Origin: Flavobacterium fluviale | Lineage (GTDB): Bacteria > Bacteroidota > Bacteroidia > Flavobacteriales > Flavobacteriaceae | Assembly: GCF_003312915.1 (NCBI RefSeq) | Contig: NZ_CP030261.1 | Coordinates: 2,790,001-2,854,000 of the forward strand | Reading direction: 5' to 3' | DNA length: 64,000 bases | In this document: positions 25,362 through 34,296 of the stretch, piece by piece | Numbering within the stretch: the stretch's first letter is position 1 | Layout: every line of letters begins with the position of its first letter | The notes under the pieces: model-generated | The model's database searches: none | The model's input: the letters and a program-made list of their open reading frames with translations, nothing else | Told to the model about the DNA's origin: nothing | Program-made: the position numbers and the translations under genes

Positions 25362-26825
25362 ATGAAAAGACTTTATATATCACTTTTACTTGCTGGGCTT
25401 CTCTTTTCAGGATGTTCAGATGATTTTTTAGATGTGGATCAAACGGATAAAATTCCAGTTGATATAGAATACCTTAATACAGATAGTAAAGCTACTGAAT
25501 TGGTTACATCTATTTATAACCAGTTTTTATCTTGGGACATGTCATCTTTTGGATGGAACGCTGTTACAAGTATAATTTCAGATGATGCTGATAAAGGATC
25601 TGACCCTGGAGATACAGGAACAGATAAAGACGTTATTGATGCTTTAACTTACAATGCTTCAACTCCATCATTTGAAAGTGTTTGGAAAGCAAATTATGCA
25701 GGAATTAATAGATGTAATCAAGCATTAACATACCTTCCTCAATTAGATAAAGTTACGCCAGCATTAAAAAACAGATTAATTGGTGAAGCAAAATTTATGA
25801 GAGCTTTCATGTATTTTACATTAGTAAAAGGTTATGGAGGTGTTCCAATTGTAGACCGCTTAGCAAATACACCATTATCTGAAGAGGATAAAGTAATGCA
25901 GTTAACTCGAAAAACAGCTGCAGAAGTGTATACTTTTATTGAAAAAGATTTAGCTGAAGCAGCTGAATTATTACCAGAAAAAGGAACTTATTCTGGTAAC
26001 GACAAACAAAGAGTTTCTAAAGGTTCTGCATATGCATTGTTAGCAAAAGTTAGCTTATACCAAAAGAAATGGCAGGAAGTAATTGATAACTGTGATAAAG
26101 TAACAGGTTATTCGTTAGTTTCAGATTATTCTTTGCAGTTTAAAAAAGAAGGAGAGTTTGGTTCTGAATCTATTTTTGAAATTAATGGTGTTGGTTCACC
26201 AACTTCAGATTTAAAATTAGGAATTGGTAATTATACTGTTTCTCAAGCGCCTAGAGGTGCTGGAGGATGGGGATGGGGTTTCAATACGCCATCACAAGGT
26301 TTAGCAGATGCTTATGAAGCAGGTGATGTTAGAAGAGCGGCTACAATTATCTTTAGAGGATCAGTTTTATATGATGGACGTGTAGTTGCATCAACTGTAA
26401 CCAATCCAATGTATAACTATAAAGCTTATTCGTCTGATTTTTACAATGTTGAGTTTACAGATACTAATCTTAGATACTTAAGATATGCTGAAGTTTTATT
26501 AATGAAAGCAGAAGCATTAAATGAGTTAGGCCAAACAGGTGCAGCGACTCCTTTATTGAATCAAGTAAGACACAGAGCTAATTTAGGTGATACTCCTGCA
26601 GTTTCTCAAGCAGACGCTAGAACTGCTATCTGGAAAGAAAGAAGAGTAGAATTAGCTTTCGAACATGACAGATGGTTTGATCTTGTTAGAACTGGTCAGG
26701 CTCCTGCTGCAATGGCTGCTGACGGAAAAACTTTTATAGTTGGTAAACACGAATTGTTTCCAATACCAACATTCTTCATTAGAGAATCAGTAGGATACTC
26801 AAGTCAAAACCCTGGTGGTTATTAA
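25362..26825 (+). CDS. SusD/RagB-family glycan-binding lipoprotein
   Basis: Surface lipoprotein that lids the SusC barrel and captures glycan, 487 residues. The lipobox is LLFSGCSDD with lipidated Cys18, followed by the usual FLDVDQTDKIP. TPR-like helices are expected in the first half (GEAKFMRAFMYFTLVKGYGG near residue 145); the C-terminal SusD part has ERRVELAFEHDRWFDLVRTG near residue 425 and the final NPGGY. It starts 4 bp after susC and is followed by a long hairpin that may dampen transcription into the enzyme genes. Confidence 0.97.
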   Translation: MKRLYISLLLAGLLFSGCSDDFLDVDQTDKIPVDIEYLNTDSKATELVTSIYNQFLSWDMSSFGWNAVTSIISDDADKGSDPGDTGTDKDVIDALTYNASTPSFESVWKANYAGINRCNQALTYLPQLDKVTPALKNRLIGEAKFMRAFMYFTLVKGYGGVPIVDRLANTPLSEEDKVMQLTRKTAAEVYTFIEKDLAEAAELLPEKGTYSGNDKQRVSKGSAYALLAKVSLYQKKWQEVIDNCDKVTGYSLVSDYSLQFKKEGEFGSESIFEINGVGSPTSDLKLGIGNYTVSQAPRGAGGWGWGFNTPSQGLADAYEAGDVRRAATIIFRGSVLYDGRVVASTVTNPMYNYKAYSSDFYNVEFTDTNLRYLRYAEVLLMKAEALNELGQTGAATPLLNQVRHRANLGDTPAVSQADARTAIWKERRVELAFEHDRWFDLVRTGQAPAAMAADGKTFIVGKHELFPIPTFFIRESVGYSSQNPGGY

Positions 26826-26837
26826 TTAATATTTTTT

Positions 26838-26871
26838 AATCACTCCCTTCAAACTTTTGAAGGGAGTGATT
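26838..26871 (+). terminator. perfect 16-bp hairpin between susD and the enzyme genes
   Basis: AATCACTCCCTTCAAA at 26838-26853 pairs fully with 26856-26871. No proper T-run follows (TATTATTA), so it may be a partial terminator or an mRNA-stabilising hairpin that sets high susCD against lower enzyme expression. Confidence 0.65.
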
Positions 26872-26895
26872 ATTATTAAATTTTAAACTTTTATA

Positions 26896-28269
26896 ATGAT
26901 TAGAATTTCAGTTTTATTTTTAGCTTTTACTTTTTTTGGTTGTGGATCGAATGCGGATAAGGCAAAAGAAAATGCAGAAGAAAATACTTCTGGCGTTGCA
27001 TTAACAGATGAGCAGCTATTGGATGCTGTACAAAAACAAACTTTTAAATATTTCTGGGATTACGCAGAACCCAATTCTGGTTTAGCCAGAGAGCGCTATC
27101 ATCCAGACGGAAATTATCCTGAAAATGATTCAAATATTGTAACAACAGGGGGTTCTGGTTTTGGTTTAATGGCTTTGGTTTCAGGTATGTCTCAAGGTTA
27201 TATTACCAAAGAACAAGGTGTAGAAAGACTGAACAAAATTGCAGATTTTTTAGGCAAAGCAGATCGTTTTCATGGAGCATGGTCTCATTGGATCGATGGA
27301 AATACAGGAAAAGTAAAACCTTTTGGAACCAAGGATAATGGCGGCGATTTAGTCGAAACTTCATTTTTGGTTGCAGGGATGATTACAGTTCGTGAATATC
27401 TTAAAGATGGTTCAGAAAAAGAAAAAGCAGTTGCTCAAAAATACGATGCACTTTGGAAAGGCGTGGAGTGGAATTGGTATACTAACAACAAAAATGTACT
27501 ATACTGGCATTGGTCGCCTAATTACGCATGGCAAATGGATTTTCCATTAAAAGGATATAATGAATGTTTAATTACTTATGTAATGGCAGCATCTTCGCCG
27601 ACATATTCTATTGATGCTAAAGCATATCATGAAGGATGGGCGAGAGGCGGGGACATCGTTTCTCCTAAAACAAAATATAACATTCCTTTAATTTTAAAAC
27701 ATAACGGTGCAGAAGAATTCGGTGGTCCTTTATTCTGGGCGCATTATTCTTATGTAGGTTTAGATCCAAATCAATTGAGCGATCAATATGCAAATTACTG
27801 GGATTTAAACGTAAATCAAACTAAAATAAATTATCAATATTGTGTTGAAAATCCAAACAAGGTTGAGGGATATGGTGCTGATTATTGGGGACTAACAGCG
27901 TCATATTCCAGAAACCCTGATGGTTCTATTGGATACAATGCACATATGCCAAGCAATGATCAAGGTGTAATTTCTCCAACCGCCGCAATAAGTTCAATTG
28001 TATATACGCCGAAAGAATCAATGGCTTTCATACGCAATCTATACGAAAACCATAAACAAGAAACTTGGGGCAATGCAGGTTTTTATGATGCTTTAAGTTT
28101 AGGAAATAAATGGGTTGCAAAACGTTATTTAGCAATCGATCAAGGTCCTGAAGTGGTGATGATAGAAAACTACAGAACTGGTCTATTATGGAAATTATTC
28201 ATGAATGCTCCTGAAGTAAAACAAGGTTTGACAAAACTTGGATTTAAATCAGGAAAATATGGGATTTAA
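26896..28269 (+). CDS. GH144-type glucanase lipoprotein (glucoamylase/DUF-like fold)
   Basis: Predicted endo-acting glucanase, 457 residues, of the glycoamylase-like Pfam family that contains the GH144 endo-beta-1,2-glucanases. A lipobox FTFFGCGSN puts lipidated Cys near residue 17. The mature protein shows the family's (alpha/alpha)6-barrel motifs: QKQTFKYFWDYAEPNSGLAR, GGSGFGLMALVSG, GDLVETSFLVAGM and FGGPLFWAHYSYVGLDP. The acidic and aromatic residues in these blocks line the active cleft in characterised members. Setting: after SusCD and before an esterase-like hydrolase and a GH3 enzyme, so it probably cuts the polymer at the surface or in the periplasm. Substrate is inferred from family, not proven. 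Confidence 0.85.
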   Translation: MIRISVLFLAFTFFGCGSNADKAKENAEENTSGVALTDEQLLDAVQKQTFKYFWDYAEPNSGLARERYHPDGNYPENDSNIVTTGGSGFGLMALVSGMSQGYITKEQGVERLNKIADFLGKADRFHGAWSHWIDGNTGKVKPFGTKDNGGDLVETSFLVAGMITVREYLKDGSEKEKAVAQKYDALWKGVEWNWYTNNKNVLYWHWSPNYAWQMDFPLKGYNECLITYVMAASSPTYSIDAKAYHEGWARGGDIVSPKTKYNIPLILKHNGAEEFGGPLFWAHYSYVGLDPNQLSDQYANYWDLNVNQTKINYQYCVENPNKVEGYGADYWGLTASYSRNPDGSIGYNAHMPSNDQGVISPTAAISSIVYTPKESMAFIRNLYENHKQETWGNAGFYDALSLGNKWVAKRYLAIDQGPEVVMIENYRTGLLWKLFMNAPEVKQGLTKLGFKSGKYGI

Positions 28270-28278
28270 AAAACAAGC

Positions 28279-28992
28279 ATGAAGTATAAATTAGTTTTTT
28301 TATCCCTGTTGATTTCGACATTTTGTTTTAGCCAAAGTGAAACAAGTGGAAAAATTAACACCGTCATAATGGCAAAGTATGAGTTGGGCTATGTGTTACA
28401 TAAACCTGCAAATACAAAAGAAAAAAAGCCTTTAATAGTTTTTATCTCTGGAGATGGGGAAAAAGGAACTGATCTTGAAAAAGTAAAAATTAATGGTCCT
28501 TTAAAATATCTAAAAACGCATCAATTAGAAACATACGTTTTGGCTCCTCAATGTAAAGAAGATGAAAACTGGGATATAGAATCGATTTATCAGCTGATTT
28601 TAAAAATCCAGAAAGAAAACAAAATTGATTCAGAAAGAATATATGTTACTGGTTTGAGCTCAGGCGGCTGGGCTTCATGGAATTTGGCTTTTGCACATCC
28701 GGATCTATTTGCAGCAAACGTACCTGTCGCTGGTTTTGTAGATTTAATTCAGTTAGAGCACGCTTGTGAAATAGCCAATATTCCAACCAGAATTTATCAC
28801 GGATTATTGGATGATGTTGTAAACGTGAACTATGCGATCACGATTTACAAAGAATTGAAAAAATGTAATGCAAAAGATGTAAAGCTGACCATTTTTGATG
28901 ATGCCAATCACGACAGCTGGACAAGAGTTTATGATAATGCAGCAATCTATGACTGGATGTTACAGCAGAGAAAAACGAATACAAACAAATAA
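28279..28992 (+). CDS. secreted alpha/beta hydrolase (esterase-like)
   Basis: A 237-residue alpha/beta hydrolase with a signal peptide (residues 1-18, ending CFSQ). The nucleophile elbow is GLSSGGWASW (Ser near residue 133), the acid is probably in LLDDVVNVNYA near residue 177, and the His is in DDANHDSWTRVY near residue 212, giving a complete Ser-Asp-His triad. This resembles the phospholipase/carboxylesterase or PHB-depolymerase-like group. It starts 9 bp after the glucanase stop and ends 10 bp before GH3, so it belongs to the PUL operon. A role in removing acyl groups from the glycan is plausible but inferred. Confidence 0.8.
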   Translation: MKYKLVFLSLLISTFCFSQSETSGKINTVIMAKYELGYVLHKPANTKEKKPLIVFISGDGEKGTDLEKVKINGPLKYLKTHQLETYVLAPQCKEDENWDIESIYQLILKIQKENKIDSERIYVTGLSSGGWASWNLAFAHPDLFAANVPVAGFVDLIQLEHACEIANIPTRIYHGLLDDVVNVNYAITIYKELKKCNAKDVKLTIFDDANHDSWTRVYDNAAIYDWMLQQRKTNTNK

Positions 28993-29002
28993 ATTAAATA
29001 GA

Positions 29003-31303
29003 ATGAAAAACAAATTAGTCTTACTTTTTTTAGGATGTGCTGTTTTGGGTTACGCTCAAAAAAAGAACACTAAAAATACAGTGAAAATTAAACCAAAGTC
29101 TGAATTTGTAGCAGAGTTAATGTCAAAAATGACTCTAGACGAGAAATTGGGTCAGTTAAACTTGCCAACATCCGGTGATATCACTACAGGGCAGGCAAAC
29201 AGCTCAAATGTGGCAAAAAATATTGCTGAAGGTAAAGTGGGAGGTTTGTTTAACATTAAATCAGTTCAAAAAATTAAAGAGGTACAGAAAATCGCGGTTG
29301 AAAAAAGCCGTTTGAAAATTCCGCTGCTTTTTGGTATGGACGTTATTCACGGTTACGAAACAACATTTCCAATTCCTTTAGGACTTTCTTGTACTTGGGA
29401 TATGGGATTAATTGAAAGAAGTGCACAGATTGCTGCAAAAGAAGCAAGTGCAGACGGAATTAACTGGACATTCTCTCCAATGGTTGACGTTTCTCGCGAT
29501 CCTCGCTGGGGAAGAGTTTCTGAAGGTTCAGGAGAAGATCCATATTTAGGAAGCCAGATTGCAAAAGCAATGGTTAATGGTTACCAGCAGCATGATCTTT
29601 CTAAAAATAATTCAATTTTAGCTTGTGTAAAACACTTTGCTTTATACGGTGCACCAGAAGGCGGACGTGATTATAACACGGTAGACATGAGCCACATTAG
29701 AATGTTTAATGATTATTTTCCTCCTTACAAAGCAGCAGTTGATGCTGGTGTAGGATCGGTTATGGCATCTTTCAACGAAATTGACGGAATACCAGCAACA
29801 GGAAATAAATGGTTAATGACAGATGTTCTTAGAAAACAATGGGGGTTCAAAGGTTTCGTGGTAACAGACTTTACTGGTATTCCTGAAATGATCGAGCACG
29901 GAATGGGAGATTTACAACAAGTTTCGGCTTTATCATTAAACGCTGGTGTTGAGATGGATATGGTTGGAGAAGGTTTCTTAGGAACGTTAAAAAAATCTTT
30001 AGATGAAGGAAAAGTAAAAATCGAAACAATCGATAACGCTGTAAAACTTATTTTAGAAGCAAAATATGATTTAGGATTGTTCCAAGATCCGTATAAATAT
30101 TGTGACGAAAAAAGAGCTAAAACTGAAATCTTTACAATGGATAGCAGAAAAGAAGCACGTCAAATTGCCTCACAATCATTGGTTTTATTAAAAAATCAAA
30201 ACCAATTATTACCTCTTAAAAAATCAGGTACTATTGCACTTATCGGACCATTAGCTGATGCTAAAGAAAATATGCCTGGAACTTGGAGTGTAGCTACTAA
30301 AATGGAAAATGCCGTTTCATTACTAGCAGGAATCAAAGAAGTTGCAGGAGCTGGTACTAAAGTTTTATACGCTAAAGGAGGTAATTTAGATTATGATGAA
30401 ACTTTTGAAACAAACGCTACAATGTTTGGAAAAACATTACACCGTGATGCACGTTCAAAAGAAGATTTGTTAGCAGAAGCTTTAAAAGTTGCTCAACAAT
30501 CAGATGTAATTGTTGCTGCTCTTGGAGAATCTGCAGAAATGAGCGGGGAATCTAGCAGCCGTACAAACTTGGAAATTCCACAAGCACAAAAAGACTTATT
30601 AAACGCTTTATTAAAAACAGGAAAACCAGTTGTTTTAGTTTTATTTGACGGACGTCCACTAGTGATTACTGAAGAAGAAAAAACAGTTCCAGCGATTTTA
30701 AACGCTTGGTTTGCGGGGACAGAAGCTGGTTATGCTATTGCTGATGTTTTATTTGGAGATGTAAATCCTTCTGGGAAATTGACTTCAACTTTCCCAAGAA
30801 GTGTTGGACAATTACCAATTTACTACGCACACAAAAATACAGGAAGACCACTTTCTAATTCTGAAGGAAAATTCGAAAAATTTAGATCAAACTATATTGA
30901 CGAAAGAAACGAGCCTCTATTCCCATTCGGATTTGGTTTAAGTTATACAACTTTTGATTATTCAAACTTGAAAATTTCTTCTGATAAAATGAATTTCAGC
31001 GGGAAATTAAAAGTAACAGTTGACGTAACAAACACTGGAAATTTTGACGGAAAAGAGACGGTTCAATTATACATTAGAGATTTAGTGGGTTCAGTAACAA
31101 GACCAGTTAGAGAACTAAAAGGTTTCCAAAAAATAACACTTAAAAAAGGTGAAAAACAAACAGTAAGTTTCGACATTACTGTTGAAGATTTAAAATTTTA
31201 TAACTCTGATTTGCAATTTGCGGCAGAGCCTGGACAGTTTGATATTTTCGTTGGAGGAAATTCAAATTCCGATAAGAAAGTTAGTTTTGAGTTAACTAAA
31301 TAG
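29003..31303 (+). CDS. bglX: GH3 beta-glucosidase (BglX-like)
   Basis: Exported beta-glucosidase releasing glucose from beta-linked oligosaccharides, 766 residues from the ATG at 29003. An earlier in-frame ATG at 28895 lies inside the preceding gene and lacks a signal peptide. Parts: signal peptide (1-18), GH3 N-terminal TIM barrel with RWGR (168-171), KHF (210-212) and nucleophile Asp289 in FVVTDFTG, C-terminal GH3 sandwich with candidate acid/base Glu509 or Glu516 in GESAEMSGESSSR, and a fibronectin III-like end (VDVTNTGNFDGKETVQLYIR). GH3 enzymes paired with GH144 in Bacteroides have been shown to act on beta-1,2-gluco-oligosaccharides, which supports the same role here. Confidence 0.93.
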   Translation: MKNKLVLLFLGCAVLGYAQKKNTKNTVKIKPKSEFVAELMSKMTLDEKLGQLNLPTSGDITTGQANSSNVAKNIAEGKVGGLFNIKSVQKIKEVQKIAVEKSRLKIPLLFGMDVIHGYETTFPIPLGLSCTWDMGLIERSAQIAAKEASADGINWTFSPMVDVSRDPRWGRVSEGSGEDPYLGSQIAKAMVNGYQQHDLSKNNSILACVKHFALYGAPEGGRDYNTVDMSHIRMFNDYFPPYKAAVDAGVGSVMASFNEIDGIPATGNKWLMTDVLRKQWGFKGFVVTDFTGIPEMIEHGMGDLQQVSALSLNAGVEMDMVGEGFLGTLKKSLDEGKVKIETIDNAVKLILEAKYDLGLFQDPYKYCDEKRAKTEIFTMDSRKEARQIASQSLVLLKNQNQLLPLKKSGTIALIGPLADAKENMPGTWSVATKMENAVSLLAGIKEVAGAGTKVLYAKGGNLDYDETFETNATMFGKTLHRDARSKEDLLAEALKVAQQSDVIVAALGESAEMSGESSSRTNLEIPQAQKDLLNALLKTGKPVVLVLFDGRPLVITEEEKTVPAILNAWFAGTEAGYAIADVLFGDVNPSGKLTSTFPRSVGQLPIYYAHKNTGRPLSNSEGKFEKFRSNYIDERNEPLFPFGFGLSYTTFDYSNLKISSDKMNFSGKLKVTVDVTNTGNFDGKETVQLYIRDLVGSVTRPVRELKGFQKITLKKGEKQTVSFDITVEDLKFYNSDLQFAAEPGQFDIFVGGNSNSDKKVSFELTK

Positions 31304-31323
31304 TTGGTTTATTGATTAGTGAG

Positions 31324-31350
31324 AAGCCCTTCATTTGGAGGGCTTTTTTT
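31324..31350 (+). terminator. intrinsic terminator after the GH3 gene
   Basis: AAGCCCT and AGGGCTT form the stem, followed by eight T residues. It lies within an over-long reading frame of the next gene, which supports the downstream ATG at 31391. Confidence 0.85.
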
Positions 31351-31390
31351 TAAACTGAAAAACCTTTTTTGTAATTTTTTAACTACGTTT

Positions 31391-32179
31391 ATGATGAATA
31401 CGTTTAAAATATCCCGCTCGATTTTTTTATTAGCAATGCTATTTGCTTTTTTTTCTTGCAATGCACAAAAAAATGCAATTGTAGCACATCGCGGTGCGTG
31501 GAAAAATAATAACCTGCCAGAAAACTCTATTGCCGCACTTAGACACGCAATTGATTTAAAACTCCCAGGTTCAGAATTCGATGTTTGGAGAACTGCAGAT
31601 GATTCTCTCGTTATCAATCATGATGCACATTACAACAAGATGCTGATTGAAGAAACCAATTATGCAGATTTGATCAAATTTAAACTTTCCAATGGAGAGA
31701 AACTTCCAACATTGCATGAATATATTTCAGAAGGTAAAAGAAACAACAAACAGACTCTTTTGGTCTGCGAAATAAAACCTTCAGAAATAAGTAAGGAAAG
31801 AGGAAAAAAGACTGCGTTAATGGCAGTTGAAACTATTAAAAAACTCAAAGCAGATAAAAACACTTGTTACATAAGCTTTGATTACGATATTCTAAAGCAG
31901 ATTAGAATCGTTGATGCCGAAACTTCTTTGCAATATTTAGAAGGAAATAAATCGCCGAAAGAAGTAAAAGCAGATAAAATTAATGGTGTAGATTATCATT
32001 ATTCTGTATTTCAAAAACATCCAGAATGGATACAAGAAGCCAAAGACAACAAAATTATCCTAAACGCTTGGACAGTGAATGAAGCTGCAGATATGGATTG
32101 GATTATTAATCAAAAATTCAATTACATAACAACGAATGAACCTGAACTTTTAAAGGAAAGATTAAATCTTAAAAAATAA
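31391..32179 (+). CDS. glycerophosphodiester phosphodiesterase-family lipoprotein
   Basis: Exported metal-dependent phosphodiesterase, about 262 residues from ATG 31391 (the next codon but one is also a possible start, 31394). The lipobox LFAFFSCNAQ makes it a lipoprotein. GDPD hallmarks are all there: IVAHRGAW with the catalytic His, LPENSIAAL, EFDVWRT and INHDAHY with the second His, and later VCEIKPS and LNAWTVNE. The family hydrolyses glycerophosphodiesters to glycerol 3-phosphate. Its place inside a glycan-utilization locus is notable: phosphoglycerol groups decorate some bacterial beta-1,2-glucans. The longer frame from 31319 would include the upstream terminator and is rejected. Confidence 0.9.
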   Translation: MMNTFKISRSIFLLAMLFAFFSCNAQKNAIVAHRGAWKNNNLPENSIAALRHAIDLKLPGSEFDVWRTADDSLVINHDAHYNKMLIEETNYADLIKFKLSNGEKLPTLHEYISEGKRNNKQTLLVCEIKPSEISKERGKKTALMAVETIKKLKADKNTCYISFDYDILKQIRIVDAETSLQYLEGNKSPKEVKADKINGVDYHYSVFQKHPEWIQEAKDNKIILNAWTVNEAADMDWIINQKFNYITTNEPELLKERLNLKK

Positions 32180-32207
32180 TCTTGGAACTTACCAAACAAA
32201 TCTAAAA

Positions 32208-34127
32208 ATGAAAAAGATACATAAACTGATGACCTTGCCGATTTTATTTGTGATAGTATTTAGTCACAATTTATTGGCGCAGAATTTAGGTAAAACAGAA
32301 TGGTTTGATCCTAGCAGACCAGCAACAACTTATTGTAATCCCATTAATATTGGGTACAATTATACAACTCATAATCATAACAGAATTCCAGAATCGCGTC
32401 GTTCAAGTGCAGATCCTGTGATTATTACCTATAAAGGCGAATATTATTTATTTGCGACCAATCAGGCAGGTTTCTTTTGGAGTAAAGATATGTCTGACTG
32501 GAATTTTGTTTACGGAAGTTTCCAAAGAGAACCAGGCGACGATGACCAATGTGCGCCTGCAGCTTGGGTTGTAAACGACACACTATTTTACGTTGGTTCT
32601 ACTTGGAAAAGAGATCATCCAATCTGGAAAACTGCCGATCCAAAATCAGGAAGATGGACACGTCACGTCGACAAAGCAATGCTGCCAACTTGGGATCCAG
32701 CGATTTTTCAGGATGATGATAAAAAAGTGTATATGTATTACGGTTCCAGCGGGAAACTGCCTCTTGTAGGTGTTGAAGTTGACTATAATACATGGCTTCC
32801 AAAAGGAAATCAGGCTGATTATGCTCAGTTATACAAAGCAACAGAAGTAGAAGATATTCAGCGTCCGTATGGGCAAATAAAAGAAGTTGCAGTTTTAGAA
32901 CCTTCAGCTCACGGCTGGGAACGTTTCGGACCCAATAATGATATGGAACCTGCACCTTGGGGAAATTTTATTGAAGGAGCGTGGATGACCAAACATAACG
33001 GAAAATACTACATGCAGTATGGCGCGCCTGCAACAGAATTTAAAGGCTATGCAAATGGAGTTCATGTTGGAGATAATCCGCTTGGACCATTTACGTATCA
33101 AAAACACAATCCGATGTCTTATAAACCAGGCGGATTTGTAATTGGAGCTGGGCACGGAAATACTTTTGCTGATAATTTTGGTAATTACTGGAACACGGGA
33201 ACTTGTAAAATCTCTATTAAAGATCGTTTTGAACGCCGTATAGATATGTTTCCAGCAGGATTCGATAAAGATGATGTCATGTATTCGATTACTTCTTACG
33301 GAGATTTTCCAATTGTCTTACCAACAAATCAGCGTGATCAAACGAAAGGAGCTTCATCAGGATGGATGTTACTTTCGTACAAGAAACCAGTAAAAGTTTC
33401 TTCTTCAGAAGAATGCATGGAAGTGGAAACACACAGAATGGATAACGGAGGCAAAAAAGTGTATGAGAAATTCTGTTACGGACCTGATAATCTGACAGAT
33501 GAAAATATTCAAACCTATTGGTCTGCTAAAACGAGTAACCCTGGAGAATGGCTTCAAATGGATTTAGGAAGACAAATGGAAATTAATGCTTTGCAGATTA
33601 ATTATGCAGATCATAAAGCAACCCAGTTTAATAAAGCAATGGATATTTATTACCAATACAAGATATTCATGTCTGATGATGCTGTTAATTGGACTTTGGT
33701 TGTAGATAAATCTAAAAATGATAAAGATGTACCACATGATTATGTAGAGCTTACAAAAGCGATTAAAGCACGTTACATCAAAATGGAAAACATTCACAAC
33801 GCTTCTGGTTTATTCGCAATTTCTGATTTCAGGGTTTTTGGAAACGGATTAGCAGCAAAACCAAAAGCAGCTGCCTCTTTTAAAGTGGATAGAAATAAAG
33901 CAGATTCTAGAAACGCAATGATTTCTTGGAAAAAACAAAATGATGCCATTGGATATAATATTTATTATGGAATTTCTCCAGATAAATTATACAACAGTAT
34001 CATGGTTTATGGAGACAGCTCATACGATTTTAGAGGTTTAGATAAAGGCACAAAATATTATTTTACCATAGAACCTTTTAATGAAAACGGAATTGGAATA
34101 AAAAATAAGATTATAGAAGTAAAATAA
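32208..34127 (+). CDS. GH43-like glycoside hydrolase with F5/8C and FN3-like domains
   Basis: A 639-residue exported enzyme. Signal peptide at residues 1-24 (LLAQ). The five-bladed propeller of GH43 covers about 65-390 and shows a full acid triad: Asp69 in SSADPVII (base), Asp163 in TWDPAIFQ (pKa modulator) and Glu256 in FIEGAWMTKHNG (acid). A discoidin-like F5/8 type C carbohydrate-binding domain follows (about 410-550; DENIQTYWSAKTSNPGEWLQ, ISDFRVFGNG), then a short fibronectin III-like domain (about 555-639; YNIYYGISPD, YYFTIEPFNENG). It is the last gene of the PUL, 28 bp after the phosphodiesterase. The bond it cuts is not evident; GH43 members usually act on arabinose, xylose or galactose units. 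Confidence 0.88.
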   Translation: MKKIHKLMTLPILFVIVFSHNLLAQNLGKTEWFDPSRPATTYCNPINIGYNYTTHNHNRIPESRRSSADPVIITYKGEYYLFATNQAGFFWSKDMSDWNFVYGSFQREPGDDDQCAPAAWVVNDTLFYVGSTWKRDHPIWKTADPKSGRWTRHVDKAMLPTWDPAIFQDDDKKVYMYYGSSGKLPLVGVEVDYNTWLPKGNQADYAQLYKATEVEDIQRPYGQIKEVAVLEPSAHGWERFGPNNDMEPAPWGNFIEGAWMTKHNGKYYMQYGAPATEFKGYANGVHVGDNPLGPFTYQKHNPMSYKPGGFVIGAGHGNTFADNFGNYWNTGTCKISIKDRFERRIDMFPAGFDKDDVMYSITSYGDFPIVLPTNQRDQTKGASSGWMLLSYKKPVKVSSSEECMEVETHRMDNGGKKVYEKFCYGPDNLTDENIQTYWSAKTSNPGEWLQMDLGRQMEINALQINYADHKATQFNKAMDIYYQYKIFMSDDAVNWTLVVDKSKNDKDVPHDYVELTKAIKARYIKMENIHNASGLFAISDFRVFGNGLAAKPKAAASFKVDRNKADSRNAMISWKKQNDAIGYNIYYGISPDKLYNSIMVYGDSSYDFRGLDKGTKYYFTIEPFNENGIGIKNKIIEVK

Positions 34128-34147
34128 TCTTTATTTATGAAATGTTT

Positions 34148-34194
34148 AAAAGCTCTAATTGCAAATTGAAGAATTTGTAATTAGGGCTTTTTTT
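34148..34194 (+). terminator. intrinsic terminator closing the PUL
   Basis: AAAGCTCTAATTGCAAATT at 34148-34166 pairs imperfectly with 34172-34190, then a T-run. Marks the 3' end of the susC-GH43 gene set. Confidence 0.85.
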
Positions 34195-34296
34195 CATAAA
34201 AAGGATCATGAAAAAATCTGACACTTCTAGAGAATTTTTGTTTCTTTGTGAGATAAGCCAAAAACGGAACATAACCCCAAAAATGTTATAGAAATT

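Noticed and set aside
28895-29002. 36-codon N-terminal extension of the GH3 gene
   Set aside because: It overlaps the preceding hydrolase gene and would hide a good signal peptide that starts at 29003.
31319-31390. N-terminal extension of the glycerophosphodiesterase
   Set aside because: It would translate through the terminator of the GH3 gene and move the lipobox away from the N terminus.
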